Part shown: positions 22,639 through 34,379 of the stretch, piece by piece
Position numbering within the stretch: position 1 is the stretch's first letter
How the letters are laid out: each line of letters opens with the position of its first letter
Source: Xenopus tropicalis
Lineage: Eukaryota > Chordata > Amphibia > Anura > Pipidae
Direction of reading: 5' to 3'
Assembly: GCF_000004195.4 (NCBI RefSeq)
Contig: NC_030678.2
Span: forward strand, 36,809,701 to 36,873,700
DNA length: 64,000 nt
The notes under the pieces: generated by a model
Databases searched by the model: none
The model's input: the letters and a program-made list of their open reading frames with translations, nothing else
Told to the model about the DNA's origin: nothing
Position numbers and translations under genes: made by a program

Positions 22639-24624
22639 CTTTTTATATACAGTATTCACTAGAGATTTGAGCCTAACCTTGTAATACAAACACTCATTTT
22701 TGTTCACTAGCTTTAATATATGGGGAGGCTTTTTTAAGATTCGACTGTGGAATGGCACCCTTAGTAAAGAGTCCCCTTAGGGTATGGCATACATGGCATT
22801 TTAACAATGCAGCAGTCAGAACACTTTGAAAAATTAGAGCTTTTTGTGTTCTTTTCATTTTTAATACACATTTTAATTTGTTTGTGCTTTTTATATTCAG
22901 ATCTTTTAATAAATGACTAGACATTCATGGCTTTAGTAGTAATGAGATTATTTATGGTTTTAAAAAAAAAAAATCAGATTATGATACATCTGCATCTGAG
23001 GAACATTAAAAAATATGATTAACACAATAGTTTTAATGTATTGACTTTTGCCTGCCATTCATAGGGGTACTAATAGCCTTTTCATGATGGTATATAGAAG
23101 AGACCGTTATCAAATGCCTACATACACACACACACATAAACACACACCATTTATAGGACCTGTAAATTGTTTAACAATAGTAAAATCGTCACTCAATATG
23201 AATTTAAAACATTATTGCATGGACTAAATGTAAAATTAAATTGGCTATCATCTTATTGTTATATTAACTTGCTTTTGTAGCTATAAACACAACACTGCTT
23301 TTACATTAATTGCTTTTTAATGATACCTTATTGTACTGAAGCTACAAACATTTAGGAGCTGTAATTAAACACAGTTTTGTCCTAAATGAGGCAAATATTG
23401 TTGCTTAGTGAAAGAAAACATCTCATGCAACGCTGATAAATATTTAGTAAGCATACATAATTTTCCCTTAATTGGGCCCTGTAGAATGCACATGAAGAGC
23501 CTTACCCTTTATTTGGACTCTTTCGTAATGTGTCTTCTCTTTTTTTTTCTGTTTTTTTTTATTATTATATAGGACTGATTTGTTTTTGTTTTGTCATTTG
23601 AATTCACAGTTTAGTTAGTAATTGGTACATTTCAGTTTGTTATGCCAGATGCATAAATGTGTTGACTTTGTGTGATTTATTTTACAGACTTAACTGCACA
23701 AATGAGCCATATCGTAAAATTAAAAATATAATAGCTTCCTGGGCTATTTTTTTATCTACGTAACGGCAACAAAGAAAAAGTCACGAGAAAGACAAACCAC
23801 CCATTGACTTATTGAAATTCCTTAACATTTAATTACACAGAGGAAAATATATTTTACTGAAATTGGCAGAAACGCTGTACACTTGCTAAAATGTCTAGGA
23901 ATTACATCAGGTGAAGAAATATGTTTTTCTTTCACGAAAACAGACTGACATTATGTTCACTCAGTGAAGGGAAATGCAATTACACCAACTGGCACCTCTA
24001 CACAAAGTATTGTAAAGAAGATAGTCTTTTTAAGTAATTAGTTATTTTACGGTGACACCGGTGAATGGTTTGGCAGATCATGTCCCACCTCCCTTCCAAT
24101 TTCTGCCATTAAGGATGATGATGTCAAAATAAACTTTTATCTTGATTTTTCCTCATAAATATTCCCTTTCCCACCTCAGCGATTAGAGAGCATTACTTTA
24201 AAATCTGTTTATTTCAAACTATTTTTTTCTTTCTGTTATAGTTTTGCAATTAAATGATTTTGGCCATGGCTCAGCTCTGGTGTTGTTGTACTTAGAATAA
24301 TGACATGAAGTGTTCAGTGAATTGCTCTTGGAATAATATTCCCCGTGGCATTGACTGATAAGGTTCCGGCACCGTTAAGGCGAAAAGAGCACAATTACAA
24401 TTTTGGATAACATTGAGCTTTAATACAGGTTAAATGGTGGCAATTTATCACTTTCAAAATCATTTTGAGGTGATTCTTGACTAGAACTGATGAGGAGCTA
24501 GCTAAAAAATATTGTCTTTTACTTTCTCAGTAGAATCATATCAATAGATTTGCAGTATAGTGTTATGTATATAATTGTTTGTTATGGAATGTACAGCAAT
24601 CACAGATATGTGCATGGCTGCCCT
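22639..24624. other. Longest repeat-poor island (about 2 kb)
   Basis: No MITE end, LINE tail or tandem repeat was recognised apart from a short ACACACACACAC run near 23125. No coding frame is present. 23230-23460 and 23930-24420 combine TAATTA-type AT cores with balanced motifs such as ATGCAATTACACC and GGATAACATTGAGC. Such an island inside transposon-dense DNA is where conserved non-coding elements would be expected, but conservation cannot be seen from one sequence. Confidence 0.45.
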
Positions 24625-25098
24625 TTAAGAAGGAAAGTCATTTTGGCATTTTACTACCAATAGCTTCGCCACATTAGTGCCACCTAGAATGCTATATTTA
24701 TTCTACAGAATAAATACTTGAGTAAAGAGCCCTAGAATCTTTCTCTGTTTGTTTAAGATTGCAGCTGCCATTTTAGCTTGGTCTCCATAGCTTACTGCTT
24801 TCAGCTTAGCCATTATAGCTCAGATTACACATTCCTAAGGGTGGGGGGAGTGAGTTTTATTAACTTTATGGGAGGGGGGCAGGTGAGGAGAGAGAGGAGA
24901 GAACCGCGCAGACTCTGGCCCAGGGAATGAAGAATTTTTCTGTGAGAGGAAGTCAGACACCCCAACAACATGTTTACCAAAAAGGGGACAAGAAATCCTG
25001 TGTTTCTTTTGATAGAGGACTCAGTGCAGCTTTTCTGTGAGTGCTTATGGACCTTTCTGATAATGCTTACTTAGTTTTTACCTTTCCTTCTCCTTTAA
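24625..25098. repeat. T2-type MITE
   Basis: TTAA bounds both sides (24625-24628 and 25095-25098). The left end reads TTAAGAAGGAAAGTC and the right end CTTTCCTTCTCCTTTAA. The interior includes a GGGGAGTGAG and GGGAGGGGGGCAGG purine tract like that at 8290-8330. No gene is seen. Confidence 0.65.
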
Positions 25099-25289
25099 TA
25101 ATGGTTCATGTGGCATTTCCTATTCATGTAAAAACAAGGGATCAAGAATGGTTTGGGAGTGTTTTCACCAATGTCCAACCACCACAAGCTGTATATCCCA
25201 TTGATCTAATAGTTTTGGGTGCTCTTATAGTTGTAAGTCGTTAATTCTAATGACTATACTTCACAGCTGTAGAACAGATAAGAAATCTA

Positions 25290-26230
25290 AGACTATTTTA
25301 CAGAATCGGATGAGATGCACTCATTCAGAAACACCAGGATAAAGTCAGATGCCCTTCATAGTCTCATCAATCACTACATGCAAACGTCTTTAAACATTTA
25401 TAGGACATTTAAAGTGGAGAGTGAAAAGCTGCTTTCCAGCTTCTTCATCTTCAAAAAACTGGATACTTATTATATTAAGAATTTTCCAGTATCCCACTAT
25501 ACAAAGTTCAGGACTTGTAGGAAAGTATTGAAGCTGGATTGGTATAGGAATGTGCTCAATTACAAAGAACTCTATTTGTTTAGATTGTTGATAAATCAAC
25601 CGTCTTATTGGAATGTTTAACTGCTTCCCCTTAATTGAGGAATTGTGTTGAGATATGTTGTCTCTAAGGAGGGTCACTGCTCAATGCAATGTTCTTTGTA
25701 ATTACTAAACCAACATGTTGAGGGCATCATATATTTAATTTAAAGAAACAAGTTTTTTGGCTTAAAAAAATTGCAAACATTGTGGCTGTTGGTATTAATA
25801 TAAATTATTTTTTTTTCTGTAGGTTTTTATTTTTAGTTTATACTATTCCTTATCTAGTCTGAGCTTGGGCATGGATGTGCTAACCCCGAAGCTGAATATA
25901 CCTTGAACTTTGTGCCTTAATTGCTACTTTTAGGAATTGTGATTGATCATATAGCATTTAAAGTTTACAATATGTATTCAATAAATTGATGTTGTTGTGC
26001 TGCACCTGTTCCTTTTTTGTTTATACTGGGATCGTGGAAACCTTCGGTGCGTGCAATTTTATTTATTAGTTTATCTGAAGAGTGCTGGTGAGATTTATAT
26101 CCAAATATATATTTTTTCCCTGACAAAGGTTCCTGTGAGAATCTAAAATGCTGCACAGAATAAACCTCACTTTTTTCTCTAACAAAAATGTGCAAACCCC
26201 TGTGCGTGCCATCACTTTGTTATGTTATAA
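25290..26230 (+). pseudogene. Possible Penelope-like retroelement 3' remnant
   Basis: The 101-codon frame at 25315-25620 ends L-L-I-N-Q-P-S-Y-W-N-V, and after a stop reads L-L-P-L-N. This is reminiscent of the W...L.T..P.GLN ending of GIY-YIG-containing Penelope-like proteins. Downstream (26118-26172) CCTGACAAAGGTTCCTGTGA and GAATAAACCTCAC match the style of 3' regions of such elements in fish and frogs. Both are recalled comparisons and weak. The stretch could instead be unrelated unique DNA. Confidence 0.3.
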
Positions 26231-27039
26231 ATAGATATATATTAATGTAACATAATTAAAGACCATTTGGCTATGTGTATGCCATTCTGCCTGAAGCTTC
26301 ATTTAAAAGCCATTCCCTGTATTGCAGATGTTTGTACATTGCACTTCTCAGTTATGTAAGACATTCATGTCTAAGGGGGAAGTATTTCCCCTAATACTAA
26401 TTACTTAGAAGGACCCTTTTAAAGCAACACATTGTGATGACTTTCCATAAAAGTCTGTTAATGCACTCTTTCTATCAAGCACTTTTAAAAGATTATTCCA
26501 GCTAAGATTTTTAAGAGACTATTGAATCTAATGGGTAATTCCTCCTAACAGAGACTCTTGTGCTGCCATTAATGCCAAACACTAGTGCTACTTTTGTTTA
26601 TGTTGGCCAAGCACAGGTAATATTTCCTTCCTTTCATCATAAAGAACAAAGGTTTTAGCAAACCAAATGGAAAACAAATCACATGGTATCTGAGCTCATG
26701 GCAAAGTAAGTTAGCCATTGTTTATTTGCAGATACCTAGTCCCCTATCTCCTTGATAGATGAAGAATTATCTACACTCTATCTGTCACCCTTTTCACACA
26801 CAGATAAACAATTGAATGAAACTGTGGTTAAAAAAATATTTGGCTCTTGCCTTATAAATTGCTCATTGTTTGTCTTTTTATCTTCATATTGTAGGTTCAA
26901 GAAGGAACTTTCTACAATCAAAACATATATTTATAAGAACTCTGATTTAAAATATAGACTATTATATATACCTACAAAGTAACTTACCTACATAGTAGGT
27001 GGGGAAATACGTTCACCTGTTCATCTTTACTTTCAAAAA
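26231..27039. other. No gene seen
   Basis: AT-rich, unique-looking sequence with no placed repeat or coding frame. The 76-codon frame at 26752-26982 has no recognisable domain. Confidence 0.4.
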
Positions 27040-27400
27040 TAGCACAGATTGGATTTACATCAGAGCTTTGACTAGGCCACAGTAGGGCATTAACCTTTTT
27101 GTTCTTAAGCCACTCGAATGATTCTTTGGCCTTGTGTTTGGAAACACAAAGGAAAATAAGCTTTTTACTGTTTTTATTTTATTATTTTCTTTTTTAGGAC
27201 CTACTATATTATGTTGGTATGGCTGCCATATTTCACTGTAATTATTCTGTATTTTAGGTGTGAACAATGTTACAGTAGCATTGATGCTTTGAACTTGAAT
27301 AAAGCTTTGCCTTGATCCCATCTGACCACAAGCCTTGTCCTGCATCCCAGCTTGGTCGTTCTCCGGCTATTTTGCAAATTCCAGATGTTACATGGTTGTT
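27040..27400 (-). pseudogene. Tc1-like transposase remnant
   Basis: Minus-strand translation gives, in pieces, L-W-S-D-G-x-K (27310-27335; the WSDE region with the first catalytic Asp). Next comes I-I-T-V-K-Y-G near 27235 (the TVKHGGG region), then K-H-K-A-K-E-S-F-E-W-L-K and W-P-S-Q-S-S-D-V-N-P-I (27055-27150; normally ...WPSQSPDLNPIE). This order is specific to Tc1/mariner DD34E transposases. The QDND segment with the second Asp is deleted, the final Glu is lost (NPIC), and frames change, so it is dead. Terminal repeats were not found. Confidence 0.75.
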
Positions 27401-27580
27401 TTCAAGAAATAGTTTCTTTTATTCCTACCCCCTATACAGGCCAGTGAACTCTTGATATGGAGAGCATGATGCTGTGAAACTGTTTTTAATTAGCAGGACA
27501 GCGTGTAGAAAAAGAAGGAAGAATGCATTGTGGATTATATTAGGAAATACTGCAAAAAAAATGGTGTAATTGGATAGAGA

Positions 27581-27746
27581 ACATTACATTACATTACATT
27601 AACATTTATTTATAAAGCACCAACATATTCCGCAGCGCTGTACAATAAGTGGGTTACATACATTGGACATACAGAGTAACATATAAAGCAATCAGTAACC
27701 GATACAAGAGGTGAAGAGAGCCCTGCCCAAAAGAGCTTACAATCTA
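27581..27746 (-). repeat. L2/Rex1-type LINE 3' tail with (ATTAC) repeats
   Basis: On the minus strand: AGATTGTAAGCTCTTTTGGG, CAGGGCTCTCTTCACCTC, TTGTACAGCGCTGCGGAATA, TTTATAAATAAATG, then a short run of TAATG units (plus strand ACATTACATTACATT at 27581). It differs from 44720-44874 at about three positions, so both are young insertions. Such copies are 5'-truncated LINE tails. It touches the RT pseudogene at 27749. Confidence 0.75.
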
Positions 27747-27748
27747 CT

Positions 27749-28868
27749 GGCTGAAGTATAGATTACAAAGAGTGGTGGTAAATGGAACATTTTCTAATTG
27801 GGCCAGTGTGGTTAGTGGAGTACCGCAGGGGTCAGTCCTTGGTCCTTTGCTTTTTAACTTGTTTATTAATGACCTGGAGGTTGGCATAGACAGTACTGTT
27901 TCTATTTTTGCTGATGACACAAAATTGTGCAAAACTATAAGTTCCATGCAGGATGCTGCCGCTTTGCAGAGCGATTTGACAAAATTGGAAAACTGGGCAG
28001 CAAACTGGAAAATGAGGTCAATGTTGATAAGTGCAAAGTTATGCACTTTCTACTATCTACTGAATGGTAGTGTGTTGGGGGTATCCTTAATGGAGAAGGA
28101 TCTAGGGGTTTTTGTTGATAACAAATTGTCTAATGCCAGGCAGTGTCATTCTGTGGCTACTAAAGCAAATAAAGTGCTGTCTTGTATAAAAAAGGGCATT
28201 GACTCAAGGGATGAGAACATAATTTTGCCCCTTTATAGGTCCCTGGTAAGGCCTCACCTTGAGTATGCAGTGCAGTTTTGGGCTCCAGTCCTTAAGAAGG
28301 ATATTAATGAGCTGGAGAAAGTGCAGAGATGTGCAACTAAACTGGTAAAGGGGATGGAAGATTTAAGCTATGAGGTGAGACTGTCGAGGTTGAGGTTGTT
28401 TTCTCTGGAAAAGAGGTGCTTGCGAGGGGACATGATTACTCTGTACAAGTACATTAGAGGGGATTATAGGCAGTTGGGGTATGTTCTTTTTTTCATAAAA
28501 ACAATCAACGCACCAGAGGTCACCCCTTTAGATTAGAGGAACAGAGCTTCCATTTGAAGCAGCGTAGGTGGTTTTTCACGGTGAGGGCAGTGAGGTTGGG
28601 GAATGCCCTTCCTAGTGATGTGGTAATGGCAGATTCTGTTAATGCCTTAAGAGGGGCCTGGATGAGTTCTTGAACAATCAGAATATCCAAGGCTATTGTG
28701 ATACTAATATCTACAGTTAGTACTAGTGGTTGTATTTATAGTTTATGTATGTGAGTGTATAGATTGGTAGGTGTGGGTTAGGTGTGCTGGGTTTACTTGG
28801 ATTGGTTGAACTTGATGGACATTGGTCTTTTTTCAACCCTATGTAACTATGTAACTATGTAACTATGA
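27749..28868 (+). pseudogene. Non-LTR reverse transcriptase C-terminal half (Jockey/CR1 group)
   Basis: The 254-codon frame contains SGVPQGSVLGPLLF and FADDTKL, two core RT blocks with the catalytic Asp pair. It continues with KDLGVFVDNKLS, LVRPHLEYAVQFW, LEKVQRCATKLVKGM and LFSLEKRCLRGDM, the usual order after the RT in this LINE group. The N-terminal endonuclease and first RT blocks are missing. The frame is damaged near 28018 (a NVDKCKVMH-like text is out of frame) and again near 28490. The 3' end (TTGAACTTGATGGACATTGG, then ATGTAACT repeats at 28840-28867) is the intact LINE tail. It is a 5'-truncated dead copy. Confidence 0.88.
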
Positions 28869-29469
28869 ATATCATACAATGGCCCAATCAAAGGCCTAAT
28901 CACAATCTGGTGCATTAACCTAAACAACCTTGACCAAAGCTGCTCTAAAGAGTGGTGAAAAATCACAAACAGTGTGCAATATGGTACTTGCTTACCCCGG
29001 AAAAGATATTGCTGCAAACTGTTCCTCTACAAAATATTAACATGTGAATTATACAGATAGCATATTTAAGTCTTTTAAAGTCCATAATAGTTTCTATAAC
29101 ATGATACAATGTTGCATCAATATATTAATTTTGAGTATTGGTGTTTGAAATAAAAATATCACAGAGAAAAATGTATGAGTATAATACATGTTGTTAAGTA
29201 AAATGAAAGAAATGATGAAGGGTGTGATCAAGGCAGAATTGCTATAGTGCACATGAGCACAGCCCAAGCAATGCAAGGAACACACGAGAGAAGGACAAAA
29301 GGTCCTGAAAGTTCTCCAGGTTGGTTCCTTTATTATAAGGGGTACCCCCAAGTATTTGTAACTTTCATAGACCTTAAGGCACAAAATTAGTTGTTCACAA
29401 GGTAGAAACAGGATAATTATCTGAGATTTTATAAGCATGTCTTGATCTGTTGCTAACAATGAAACTATA
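28869..29469. other. No gene seen
   Basis: Unique-looking AT-rich sequence. The 157-codon minus-strand frame at 29094-29567 is hydrophobic by chance, runs into the MITE at 29470, has no recognisable domain and shows no flanking gene structure. Confidence 0.4.
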
Positions 29470-29648
29470 TGGGCAATGACACACAGTATATTTTGTTGCA
29501 GATACAAATGCGAGAAAATACCTTGCCATAGGGAATACTGAATGTCTGAGTGGTTTAGCAGAGACAAATTTCTGTACTCTCTATGGCTAGGTATTTTCTG
29601 ATGTTTTGTAACTGCAACAAAATGTCAACATGTCATAGAGCAACCCAT
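29470..29648. repeat. Small hairpin MITE
   Basis: The left arm (GGGCAATGACACACAG ... ATTTTGTTGCAG ... GAAAATACCTTGCCATAG) pairs with the right arm (CTATGGCTAGGTATTTTC ... CTGCAACAAAATG ... CATGTCATAGAGCAACCC). The AAAATACCYTGCCATAG block is also in the MITE at 37018-37216, so the two are related. Confidence 0.7.
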
Positions 29649-31052
29649 TGTTTTCCCCCCACCCCAGTCTCTTGCTTCCATTCTTTCTTGCATTAAGCAT
29701 TTCACTGTGCCCTTAAAAAACATTCTTTCCTGTAACCACATTCCCGTTTTTCAAAAAGCAACAAATACAGTCCAAGCTGCAGATCACAGCTCTCTGGAGT
29801 GCAAGGAAGCCCTTTGCTGTATGTCTTCCCTGAGCAAACAGTAAATGGCTCTAGAGCCTGTGGCATGGAGTGTTAATAAGGACTGTACATGTGAATGTTC
29901 ATGGGTTTTCGAAGTTGAACATGCCATTTACTGTCTGTTGCAAACCTTCCATTTCATGAAGTGTTGATTGCTAAAACAATGACGTATATTGCAAAGTCAA
30001 CAGAACCCATAGCTCTTTGCACTTGTTCTTTCCCCCTCTTTCCTTTTGGTAATTGAGCACTTTCCTGTTATCGTACATCTGTCTAATACGAGAGTTTTGC
30101 TCTTTAAGCTTGAGTTTATTATCTATAGCTTTTCTTTTAACAACCCTTTTTGTCTTTGAGGATGCAGTGTGCAAGAGAAATCATCTACCATCCTGAATAG
30201 CAATTTACAGAGACAAATGTTGTGAAATGTAGATCTAAGGCACTGTTACTTCTGAGCTGAGTTTATTTTTCACAGATACATTTCCTTATTGCATCATTTG
30301 GTTGATTTATAGAATTGCCTGCACAGCCATTGGCGCTTGCTATTGTTTCTGTTTCGTGAATAGTGCTGTGACCTAAAGTTCTGCAGTCTCCACACGGACC
30401 TTTAAAAAATGGAATTCAAATGAAAATTTAACTTACAAAAACAACAGTAAACAGTTTTGCTTCGAAAAAAGGCTAAAACTAACTGGATAAAGTGCCGGCT
30501 TTCACCACATTCCCTATTTTACAGGATGAATCACACTCGCTTTGCAATCTAAAATATTAATTGAAGTATTGAATTCACACTGTGATGGTAAATTGGAAAA
30601 ATTTTAGAACCCGTGCCTTGTGATTTTGTTAGAAGAAAGCGAGTTGTGAATATCCTGTTTATAATGATCTGGCCTGCTAAGAGACATTTCCGTAAGATGA
30701 ATTTTAAATTGTTGACACTGCAATTCTGCGGCGCAGTGGCAGCGAGAAGGAAACTGGTAGAAGATCATTTGGAATTCCCTGCTGCACTGAATAAGATGAT
30801 GGGGCAATATCAATGAGCATGATCTGTTCTAATATGAATAATGCAGTAATGAGACTGACATAAAGGTGATGAGTCAGGTTTAAATGTATAGAAGCTGACA
30901 GGGTTTATTTGTAGGAACACAATAGCGTACATAGAATTACAACAACACAATATCCAAAATAAAATATCTTCACTAAATAAACTTAAACTCATAAAGCATA
31001 AACCTTGCCGCACACTGATGCTGTGACATTTAAAGGGTAGTTTGCTTTTATG
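29649..31052. other. Repeat-poor island, no gene seen
   Basis: About 1.4 kb without recognised transposon ends. 29838-29849 and 29923-29934 form a 12-bp inverted pair (ACAGTAAATGGC). 30360-30830 has balanced composition and motifs such as GGCGCAGTGGCAGCGAG but no defensible exon. It is a candidate region for conserved non-coding sequence. Confidence 0.4.
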
Positions 31053-31535
31053 TTAAAGGGGACCTGCCATCCTAAGAAATAATTACAAATCTTATTCTAT
31101 TGTGCTAGGCAGGCAAAATAAATTTTACTTACACTATACAAATTATTCAAATATTGTTTTCTTTTTTCTTTTGAAATCCACAATCACAACAGGCAGGCAG
31201 GAGTCATTTTGTAGAAGCTGTTATAAAGGCAAGCTTCACATCATTTCAAAATCTTGTGTATGCGCTAGAAACAAAAACCTGACGCCCATGCTCAGGCTAC
31301 ACAATTAGAGACCATGAGGAGGGAGGGGGGAATGTGAGGAGTAGTGACAACTAGGAAGTGTAGAAATTAAAGTGAAAGTGATTGCCATGCTACAGGCATA
31401 AAGGGGGGGCAGGCAATATATGATTGACAGCTTAAATTTTTAAATTAATTTCTAACATGTTTCAATTTATACTAAAAAAAAGATTTTGGGTTTTTATGTT
31501 TAATTTTGAAAAGACTTTCGTTATACAGCTTTTAA
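31053..31535. repeat. Probable T2-type MITE
   Basis: TTAAAGGGGACCTGCCATC starts at a TTAA (31053), and a TTAA lies at 31532-31535. The outer sequences do not pair well, so the right limit is uncertain. The interior (AGGCAGGCAGGAGTC, GGGAGGGGGGAATG) is like other T2 interiors. A second TTAAAGGGTAG end just upstream, at 31029, may belong to a neighbour. Confidence 0.45.
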
Positions 31536-31556
31536 GAGGGCATTTACTATTGCCCC

Positions 31557-31890
31557 CATGGGGGATTTATTAACATTCAGATTTTTGTGGTCTTATATTT
31601 TTTTTAGAACCATGACTAAACTCATTTCCACGAATGGCAGTTATTTATCCAAAAATCCAAAGTGAAAAAACACAATTGAAGAAAAGTTGCCGAAAAACTG
31701 ACTTTTTTGATTTGCCAAATGAAAACATGACTTTTTCGTATTCTTACACAAAAGCTAGTGTCCAAAAACCTCTAAAACCACGAAGCAAAGAAAGATCTTC
31801 AAATTGTAAAAGGGACAACTGCCATTCACTTCTACATGATCTCAACAAGTTTTAGATGCTGTATTTTTGCATTCAGAATTGTCACATAAT
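31557..31890. repeat. AT-rich MITE related to 1-312
   Basis: Starts with ATGGGGGATTTATTAACATT and shares with 1-312 the words AATCCAAAGTGAAAAA, CCTCTAAAACCAC, AAAGATCTTC and CACTTCTACATGA in the same order. The right end was not placed with confidence. Confidence 0.55.
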
Positions 31891-32024
31891 AAATAACAAA
31901 AAAATCATGTTTTTTTTCTGTGCCAATTGCAATAAAAATTACACTGTTTTGGTATTTTTTTGTTTATTGGTTCTTTCATTTGACTGTTTCTGTTATGGAC
32001 TGTAATATGAAGAAGCCTATAGAC

Positions 32025-32374
32025 TATTGATGAGCGAATGTGTCCCGTTTTGCTTCGCCATAAAATTTGTGACACAGCGGAAAATTTGCAAAAATTTGTC
32101 GCACAATTTTTTTTTGTCGTCCATATCTTTTTGTCGTCCACATCTTTTTTGTTGCCCATGCCTATTTTTGTCGCCCACATCAATTTTTTTGTCAGCGGCG
32201 TCTATTTTTTTGTCGCCCAAGCTTTTTTGGCACAATCGCGCCCATTTCTGGCGTGACCGTCCCATTTTATTTCACACAACAAATTTTTCAGCGACAAATT
32301 TTCACTGAAGTTTCGTGAAACAATTCGCCAATGGCGAAATGCGGAAATTTGCAGCAAATCCATGCTCATCACTA
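32025..32374. repeat. TAGTGATG-family MITE, 350 bp
   Basis: Starts TATTGATGAGCGAATG and ends ATGCTCATCACTA. The flanking 8 bp (CTATAGAC and ATTTAGAC) match at six of eight positions, so the target duplication has aged. The interior is dominated by TTTTTTGTCG and CCCACATC units. Frames of 72-93 codons on both strands come from this low-complexity text. Confidence 0.82.
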
Positions 32375-32938
32375 ATTTAGACTGCTATTTGGTGAAAGAG
32401 AAGAACCCTGGCAACCCCAGTTTTCACTGACGCCCTTATTTGTTGGCTCCAGGCTTTCTGCTGTGTGGAAGACAGGGATTTTATACACTTCCAAGGTTGC
32501 AGAGGCAACAGCAAATATGAAAACCAGAGCTTTATGTGGTTATCAGACTCTTTGAGTGAGAAACGGCTTGTGGCTTTCATTCTTTTTCCCTTTTAGTAGG
32601 CTTTAACAAAACTGTACAAACACTATAAGAAATTAGTATGAATATAGTGCAGTATATTAATACAACTCAGACACCCGGTGAATGTGTAGCTGTGCTCTGT
32701 GTGAGGATGCTGTAGCTGTTATATTAACAAGTGCATTTAAACAAAAAGTGGATAAAACACCACACCGGTCACTCAGTGAGTCTACTCACCAGACTTAGGG
32801 GGGATTGGAGAATAGAAATATGAAGTTTATACTGGAATGGAAACTTCAACAATCGATGTAGATTCCCATAAGATCATCATCATCATCAAGTGAATATAGT
32901 GCAACAAATTTATTTACAGACACATCTATTGTATACAG
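32375..32938. other. No gene seen
   Basis: Unique-looking sequence with a short CATCATCATCATC run near 32873. No coding signal. Confidence 0.4.
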
Positions 32939-33234
32939 CAGTGATCCCCAACCAGTGGCTCATAAGTAAAATGTTGCTCCCCAACCCCATGGTTGTTGCT
33001 CCCAGTGGCTTCAATGTAGGAGCTTATTTTTGAATTCCTGGCTTGGAGGCAAGTGTTGATTGCATAAAACCCAGTGTAAAGTCAAGCAGAGCCTTTTATA
33101 GGCTGCCAGTCCACATAGGGCTACCAAGTAGTCAATTATATCTGTTATTTGCACCCCCAGGAACTTTTCCATGCTTGTGTTGCTCCCCAACACTTTTTCC
33201 ATTTGAATGTGGCTCATGGGTATAAAAGGTTGGG
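32939..33234. repeat. hAT-like MITE (CAGTGATCCCCAACC end)
   Basis: The left end is CAGTGATCCCCAACC. The right side stops at GGTATAAAAGGTTGGG, lacking the last seven or so bases present in the copy ending at 3194. The interior wording (TTGCTCCCCAAC, AGGCTGCCAGTCCA) is shared with 3011-3194. Confidence 0.75.
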
Positions 33235-33365
33235 TGTACAGGCTACACACAGACACAACTAGAAAGTGGCATGTATAAAGGTCACAGGCAGCTCTGTCTT
33301 ACAAATGTGGGAAATGACCTTGCAGGTAAAAACTGATGTTCTGTGAGGCTACAATTTTATTGTTA

Positions 33366-33693
33366 CAGGTATCGGATCCCTTATCCGGAAACCCATTATC
33401 CAGAAAGCTCCGAATTACGGAAAGCCCGTCTCCCATAGACTCCATTTTAATCAAATAATATAGAATTTTAAAACTGATTTCCTTTTTCTCTGTAGTAATA
33501 AAACAGTACCATGTAATTGATCCCAACTAAGATATAAATAAACCTTATTGGATGCAAAACAATCCTATGGGGTTTAATTAATGTTTTGTTGATTTTTTAG
33601 TAGGCTTAAGGTATGGAGATCCAAATTACGGAAAGATCCCTTATCCGGAATACCCTTGGTCCCGAGCATTCTGGATAATGGGTCCTATACCTG
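33366..33693. repeat. CAGGTATGGGA-family MITE, full-length type
   Basis: CAGGTATCGGATCCCTTATC begins at 33366 and GGGTCCTATACCTG ends at 33693, with TA on both sides. The order is the full family layout: TCTCCCATAGACTCC, then GTAATAAAACAGTACC, then CCTTATTGGATGCAAAACAA, then the outer inverted end. About 330 bp. Confidence 0.88.
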
Positions 33694-33909
33694 TACTAAT
33701 ATTGCTTTCTATTCAGTTCCCTTCCTCTTCATTTTTCAGTCTTTCATTCAAAACACTGACCTGGTTACTGGAAAAAATTGGAAGATTAGCTGCTAAACAA
33801 AACCTAAATAATGCAAAAATATATAAAAAAATAAGATCATTTTTAAAGTGTCTTACTTTATACATCACATTTTAAGGTGAATTGCCCTTTTAGTTATCAC
33901 ATAGAGTAC

Positions 33910-34184
33910 TAGTGATGAGCGAAAATTTGCGAAACGGCGAAAAATTCACGAACCGCATTTGTCCCGCAATTTTTTTGTGTCGCCTGCGTCTTGTCGCCCA
34001 CATCTTTTTTAGTCATCCGCGTCTTTTTTTTTGTTGCCCGCTCTTTTTTGACACAACTGCAAGCGACAATTTTTTTTTTATGTCTGGCAAATTTTTACAG
34101 AAGTTTCGCAAAACAATTCACCAATGGCGAAATGCAGAAATTCGCTGCAAATCCATGCCTGGCGAAAAAATTCACTCATCACTA
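33910..34184. repeat. TAGTGATG-family MITE
   Basis: TAGTGATGAGCGAAAATTTG at the left and TTCACTCATCACTA at the right. The interior repeats TTTTTTTGTCGCC-like words. The 8-bp flanks (TAGAGTAC and GTCATAAC) do not match, unlike at 19035 or 52875. Confidence 0.8.
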
Positions 34185-34379
34185 GTCATAACTAATGAGG
34201 TAGATATTTTTAGAGTGCATAGCTAACCAGACATGATTTTTCTACACTTCACACAGGACTGGTGGTTTATCTACTTCAGTGCATGTCTGAAAGAACTGTC
34301 TATGAGCTATGTATTTACCAAACATCCTTATAATGACCCACAAGACACTTGTGATACAAGTCATCCATTTGGTGACTTT

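Noticed and set aside
24280..24424. Protein-coding exon in the repeat-free island
   Set aside because: No frame with coding character and no paired splice sites; at most a non-coding element.
27772..28536. Functional reverse transcriptase gene or retron-like defence system
   Set aside because: The sequence is a CR1/Jockey-type LINE fragment with frameshifts and a LINE 3' tail, in vertebrate DNA.
29094..29567. 157-codon hydrophobic frame that could suggest a membrane protein
   Set aside because: No recognisable family, no gene context, AT-rich composition gives chance hydrophobic text, and the frame enters a MITE.
32017..32308. Phe/Leu-rich 72-93 codon frames
   Set aside because: They fall within a TAGTGATG-family MITE made of TTTTTTGTCG repeats.
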